The position numbers and the translations under genes are program-made. This document shows positions 60,941 to 64,000 of a stretch of 64,000 nucleotides of DNA, piece by piece (positions within the stretch are counted from its first letter, which is position 1; the number at the start of each line of letters is the position of its first letter). This DNA is from Massilia aurea (GTDB lineage: Bacteria; Pseudomonadota; Gammaproteobacteria; Burkholderiales; Burkholderiaceae_D), in assembly GCF_014200505.1 (NCBI RefSeq), contig NZ_JACHBX010000001.1, positions 2,046,001-2,110,000 of the forward strand. Reading direction: 5' to 3'. The notes below the pieces were generated by a model. It was given only the letters and a program-made list of their open reading frames with translations. It did no database searches and was not told the DNA's origin.

Positions 60941-61603
60941 TCATTCCCTGTGAGGTGTACGAGGAATCCCGAAGAATGGGTTATCGATTTCATTTTTACA
61001 AAATTGACCTTCAGGGAGCACAGCTGCATGTTGCTCTACCAGACTAGATGAAAGCGGTTTTTCTGTTTGAAAAGTTGCAAGCGTTGCTTTAACAGTTCCG
61101 TCAACAAGAAAATGTAATATAACCTTGTCCACTTTGATATCACTTTCGGCAGGTTGTACATCTACAATAGCTTCGCACCAAGCACTACCACGCCCGCGCC
61201 CTTTAAGGCTGCGTATGTCGCGCTGATCACTCAATTTTCCGTCAAACGAATCAAGATCGTAAATCACGCTCCATACCACTTTTATTTTTAATGGCTTGTC
61301 AGTTGCTTTATTCCAAATCAAACAACAGGTATCGCCACCACCAGCTACCTCCTGGCCATTATCAAGCAGCGTTTCACCAGAATTTCGGAAAAATACCGAT
61401 CCACCATTAGCTGCATTTTCAACATCGAAAGGGATTGAAACGTCCTTGTATAAAATACTGAAAATGTCATATTTTGTGTAGTTGTATGCAGTTGTAGTAA
61501 AAGTCGTCTCATTAAGCTTTTCCAGTCTACGCGCTTCGTCTTCTTTTGAAATGCAACCCAATAGAAAGGAAACAACCGCTAATGCACATATAAAATTTTT
61601 CAT
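60941..61603 (-). CDS. DUF3304-like lipoprotein
   Basis: 220 residues from ATG 61603. Lipoprotein signal with lipobox FLLGC (C17). The mature part resembles DUF3304: AYNYTKYDIFSILYKDV, a GGG-x-TCC block (EVAGGGDTCCLIW), and a PLKIKVVWSVIYD strand, as in the usual Y-N-Y-T / GGG..CC / VxVxW pattern. DUF3304 lipoproteins are frequent next to type VI secretion effector genes, where such lipoproteins can act as immunity proteins. It sits in the middle of the four-copy array, two copies on each side, all in one direction. AT-rich. Confidence 0.65.
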   Translation of the reverse strand: MKNFICALAVVSFLLGCISKEDEARRLEKLNETTFTTTAYNYTKYDIFSILYKDVSIPFDVENAANGGSVFFRNSGETLLDNGQEVAGGGDTCCLIWNKATDKPLKIKVVWSVIYDLDSFDGKLSDQRDIRSLKGRGRGSAWCEAIVDVQPAESDIKVDKVILHFLVDGTVKATLATFQTEKPLSSSLVEQHAAVLPEGQFCKNEIDNPFFGIPRTPHRE

Positions 61604-61704
61604 CAACTCATCACCCAGGGAGCTAATAGCATCGCTTCATCAATGGATTCGGCGTGCCTTTTTAGATGTTGCGATTACGTGCTTCTTCCATCGCAACATC
61701 ATCG

Positions 61705-62175
61705 TTAATCATGATCTCTTCCTGCCTCTGCCATTTCTTGTTGACCACGCTGGCTAACCCGTGGAATACCAACTGATGGGATCAGATCTACTGTGTAGTC
61801 AGGATAAACGTGTATGCCCAGATAACGTCCACCTGGAATAGCAACAAGTTCAGGACTATTTTTACTGGTAATAGTTTCACCGTTATTTTTCATTCCAGGC
61901 GGCCCATCCAGCCGCCAAGTCACTTTTTTTTGACCCAATGAAATTCCGACCCCAATCATAATACCGCTTCCGGTACCAGGGTATGCATCGGAACTGGCAT
62001 CAACAGTTCCATCGATCAGCAATTCAAAAATTGGACGATCCAAATAATTAAATAAAACGACGTCAAAACTGGGTTTCGTTAACTTAGCATCGCATGCGTT
62101 TGTCAACATAACACATACCCCTGCACCCAGTAATCTTCGGCGATTGACCCTTGGAACGCCTTCACAATTTTTCAT
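61705..62175 (-). CDS. Exported paralogue-array protein, type B (copy 3)
   Basis: 156 residues from ATG 62175. N-terminal NRRRLLGAGVCVMLTNAC again has a Cys 15 residues after the twin Arg. The core matches the copy at 60383 through most of its length: FDVVLFNYLDRPIFELLIDG, LGQKKVTWRLDGPPGMKNNG, YLGIHVYPDYTVDLIPSVG, EMAEAGRDH. Exactly the same length as copies 2 and 4. AT-rich. Confidence 0.75.
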   Translation of the reverse strand: MKNCEGVPRVNRRRLLGAGVCVMLTNACDAKLTKPSFDVVLFNYLDRPIFELLIDGTVDASSDAYPGTGSGIMIGVGISLGQKKVTWRLDGPPGMKNNGETITSKNSPELVAIPGGRYLGIHVYPDYTVDLIPSVGIPRVSQRGQQEMAEAGRDHD

Positions 62176-62462
62176 TGGCTTCAACTTTCGGCAACAGTTC
62201 AACTGCATCGGAAAGTCGATATCTTCTGCTCTTATTATTCGTGACAGATCGGCAACATCGACATCTTTATACCACGGACTTTCCGATCCTTGGCGACTGC
62301 GTGGGCAATTGCGACGAATACTTCCTTAAGCCGGACATTTTACGCAGCTCAGCCTGGCACAACCGGGATTTGTCGCCATCGCCTTGCCACAAATCCTCGG
62401 CACGGTGAAGGGAGGCTCTCGGAGACATCGCGGGTGTCGCAACACAAACGGTCACCGCATCA

Positions 62463-62933
62463 TCAGCCGGAGCCATACTCCCGCGCCATGGCCACCCCAC
62501 GCGGATGCAAGTCAGGAATCCCGATCGACGTCGTCAAATCGGCGGTATCGTCTGGATAAATATGCACACCCAGGTACTTGGCACCCTGAGTAACGGTATC
62601 GAGGCGTAACGGGTTCTTATTGGAAATGGTGTCGCCATTGCGCGGCGTCCCTTTGGGACCATCGAGCCGCCAGGTCACTGTCTTTGGGCCCAGGTCGAAG
62701 GGCACACCAGTAATAATGCCGGCGCCTGTGGCGGGATAGGCGTCACTGCCGCGGCCAACCTTACCATCAATAAACACGTCGAAGATCGGGCGGTTTAGAT
62801 AGTTGAACAGCACGACATTCAGCGTGGCCTTCATCGGTTTCGCCTCACAAAAGGATGCAGCAGAAAGAGTGGCGACGGCGCTGAGGAAATGACGCCGGTT
62901 CGTTCCCGCAAAAGGCATTTTGATATTTTTCAT
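62463..62933 (-). CDS. Exported paralogue-array protein, type A (copy 4)
   Basis: 156 residues from ATG 62933 with AAGG seven bases upstream. N-terminal NRRHFLSAVATLSAASFC has a Cys 15 residues after the twin Arg. Core: VVLFNYLNRPIFDVFIDGK, TGVPFDLGPKTVTWRLDGPK, NGDTISNKNPLRLDTVTQ, YLGVHIYPDDTADLTTS. Type A, closest to the copy at 59708. It is the first array gene after the DUF4123 gene (38 bases), and so the array appears to be transcribed together with that adaptor. Confidence 0.75.
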   Translation of the reverse strand: MKNIKMPFAGTNRRHFLSAVATLSAASFCEAKPMKATLNVVLFNYLNRPIFDVFIDGKVGRGSDAYPATGAGIITGVPFDLGPKTVTWRLDGPKGTPRNGDTISNKNPLRLDTVTQGAKYLGVHIYPDDTADLTTSIGIPDLHPRGVAMAREYGSG

Positions 62934-62971
62934 TTTGACCTTGTAACATTCGCCCAACGCGCGCCACTTCG

Positions 62972-63892
62972 TCACGGCTCAGTCGGTGTGGACGACGGCA
63001 GCAAATCGATCGCGTCATCAAATGTGATGTCTCCACGCTCGACACGTGCCATCAGCGCGGTGATTTGTGCGTCCCCGTTCCAGCGTTCGCGGTAAATGAG
63101 GGTCATGCAGACATAGTTGACCAGATCATGCATCGAGACCAGACCGATGGCGCGTGCGCCAGCCAGTGTCTTTTTCACATAAGCATAGCGCAAGGCCTCA
63201 GGAACATCTCGAAGCAGATTGGGCTGGTTCAGATCGACGAAGTACAACACATGATCTGGCACCCCAGCTTCAACCAGTTCATCGACCTGCGTCTGTGTCA
63301 AAAGCAGCGGCGCCGACAAGCGTACTGGCGGCGTGGCGCCAACATCCACCGTATGCTGACGGCCGTCGCGGTCCCAATACCACCAGCCGGTCAGCCCGCC
63401 CAACAGCAGTGCGCGCTGGGCCCTGTCAAGTACCGGTCCCTTTACATGCAGTGTGACATCGTCCAGCTGTCCAACCAGGGTGCCGAGGATCGCCGGGTCC
63501 CAGAATCCAAAGAGCATGTCGTAGTCATCTGGCAGGCGGATTTCGGTAAACTGTTTGAGCTGCGCGAACATGACATCGAACGACAAGGTACTGGCAACCA
63601 CGGTCAGGCTCGGTTTGAGCGGCGCTGGCTGGCCGAGCCAGCGCGCAATCCATTGCCAGGCGAGGCTGCCTAGATCCGGTGGCGCCAGTTGAACGAGGTG
63701 CGGCGACTCTCCCGCCAGCGGACTGCCCTGAGGCGCTCCCAGCAGGCACCTCATCGCGGCGCCGGAGCCATCGATGGCGTCGGGCAGCGTAGCGTCTTGC
63801 GCGCTGTCGGCAATGGCATACCAGCGCCAGTCGGGATGCTGCGAAGCCAGTATTGCAAGTCCGGAAATATGCGGGTGCGTGACCACTTTCAT
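62972..63892 (-). CDS. DUF4123 (type VI secretion adaptor/chaperone) protein
   Basis: 306 residues from ATG 63892. Features of DUF4123 are the N-terminal WRWYAIADSAQDATLPDAID, the core MLFGFWDPAILGTLVGQLDD, and GWWYWDRDGRQHTVDVG. DUF4123 proteins (Tap/TEC) load effectors onto VgrG in type VI secretion and are usually encoded between vgrG and the effector/immunity genes. Upstream of it (to the right, beyond the window) a vgrG gene is expected. Downstream is the array of exported paralogues and the DUF3304-like lipoprotein. An in-frame start 17 codons upstream is less likely. Confidence 0.82.
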   Translation of the reverse strand: MKVVTHPHISGLAILASQHPDWRWYAIADSAQDATLPDAIDGSGAAMRCLLGAPQGSPLAGESPHLVQLAPPDLGSLAWQWIARWLGQPAPLKPSLTVVASTLSFDVMFAQLKQFTEIRLPDDYDMLFGFWDPAILGTLVGQLDDVTLHVKGPVLDRAQRALLLGGLTGWWYWDRDGRQHTVDVGATPPVRLSAPLLLTQTQVDELVEAGVPDHVLYFVDLNQPNLLRDVPEALRYAYVKKTLAGARAIGLVSMHDLVNYVCMTLIYRERWNGDAQITALMARVERGDITFDDAIDLLPSSTPTEP

Positions 63893-64000
63893 ACCCGTTT
63901 GCTGATGAACGCAGTGCGCTGTCTGGCACGCTTGGCCAGGCATTCAACGCACAACGGCTCAACCGGTGTGGCCGATGCGTGGCTAGCGGTGGCCAACACG

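Noticed and set aside
62267..62500. A 77-codon minus-strand frame in the gap between array copies 3 and 4
   Set aside because: It overlaps the 3' end of copy 4, has no ribosome site or family signal, and is probably chance; a decayed remnant cannot be excluded.
1..64000. tRNA, rRNA, integrase or insertion-sequence genes
   Set aside because: None of the usual motifs (T-arm GGTTCGAATCC, 16S/23S blocks, DDE or tyrosine recombinase signatures) was seen on reading through the window.

Overview
The window looks like a chromosomal segment of a high-GC betaproteobacterium of the Oxalobacteraceae (Massilia/Telluria type). This is inferred from strongly G/C-ending codons, many LysR regulators and Bug-type tricarboxylate binding proteins, a PEP-CTERM sorted protein, an RcnB-like protein, DUF11 surface proteins and GTAG-type palindromic repeats. 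No rRNA, tRNA, CRISPR array or insertion sequence was recognised.

Layout. 0-3 kb: the 3' end of a large outer-membrane protein and a secreted DUF11 protein. 3.2-7.9 kb: a tandemly duplicated two-gene signalling module, each unit an excisionase-like HTH fused to a receiver domain followed by a soluble GAF-PAS histidine kinase. 8-12 kb: a MarR/CPBP-protease operon, a low-GC lipoprotein gene with an A8 frameshift after its start, and an ankyrin-like gene with no visible start. 12.1-18.6 kb: an RND efflux adaptor and pump with an OmpR/histidine-kinase pair. 18.7-21 kb: an orphan TssA-like protein, a field of palindromic repeats and a YitT-family membrane protein.

21-31 kb: hydroxy-dicarboxylate catabolism (dmlR/dmlA-like pair, D-tartrate dehydratase with its LysR, malic enzyme), then a LysR gene, sugE, a cold-shock gene and a nitroreductase. 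31-36 kb: a Fur-box-preceded siderophore receptor coupled to a PepSY-flavodoxin-FNR ferric reductase. 36-42.4 kb: a Bug protein and a divergently controlled CoA-ester operon (lyase, hydratase, acyl-CoA dehydrogenase, CoA transferase) that fits C4/C5 dicarboxylate breakdown. 42.4-46.6 kb: a second repeat field, glycerate kinase, an MFS organic-acid transporter and a CdaR-type regulator. 46.5-52.3 kb: an amber-interrupted gene, an RcnB-like protein, a TonB receptor, a PEP-CTERM protein and a small exported protein. 52.4-57.2 kb: a 2-hydroxyacid cluster in which the dehydrogenase and the Bug protein are both frameshifted. 57.4-59.6 kb: a REC-PAS-GGDEF-EAL protein. 59.7-64 kb: four tandem paralogues with a twin-arginine pair and an invariant cysteine, arranged around a DUF3304-like lipoprotein and preceded by a DUF4123 (type VI secretion adaptor) gene. 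This looks like a type VI effector/immunity-type island running off the right edge.

The most notable points are the duplicated HTH-REC/kinase module, the paralogue array next to DUF4123, several reading-frame lesions (A8 tract, CCTGG x3, a one-base loss, an in-frame amber), and two unrelated palindromic repeat families that each sit only between convergent gene ends.
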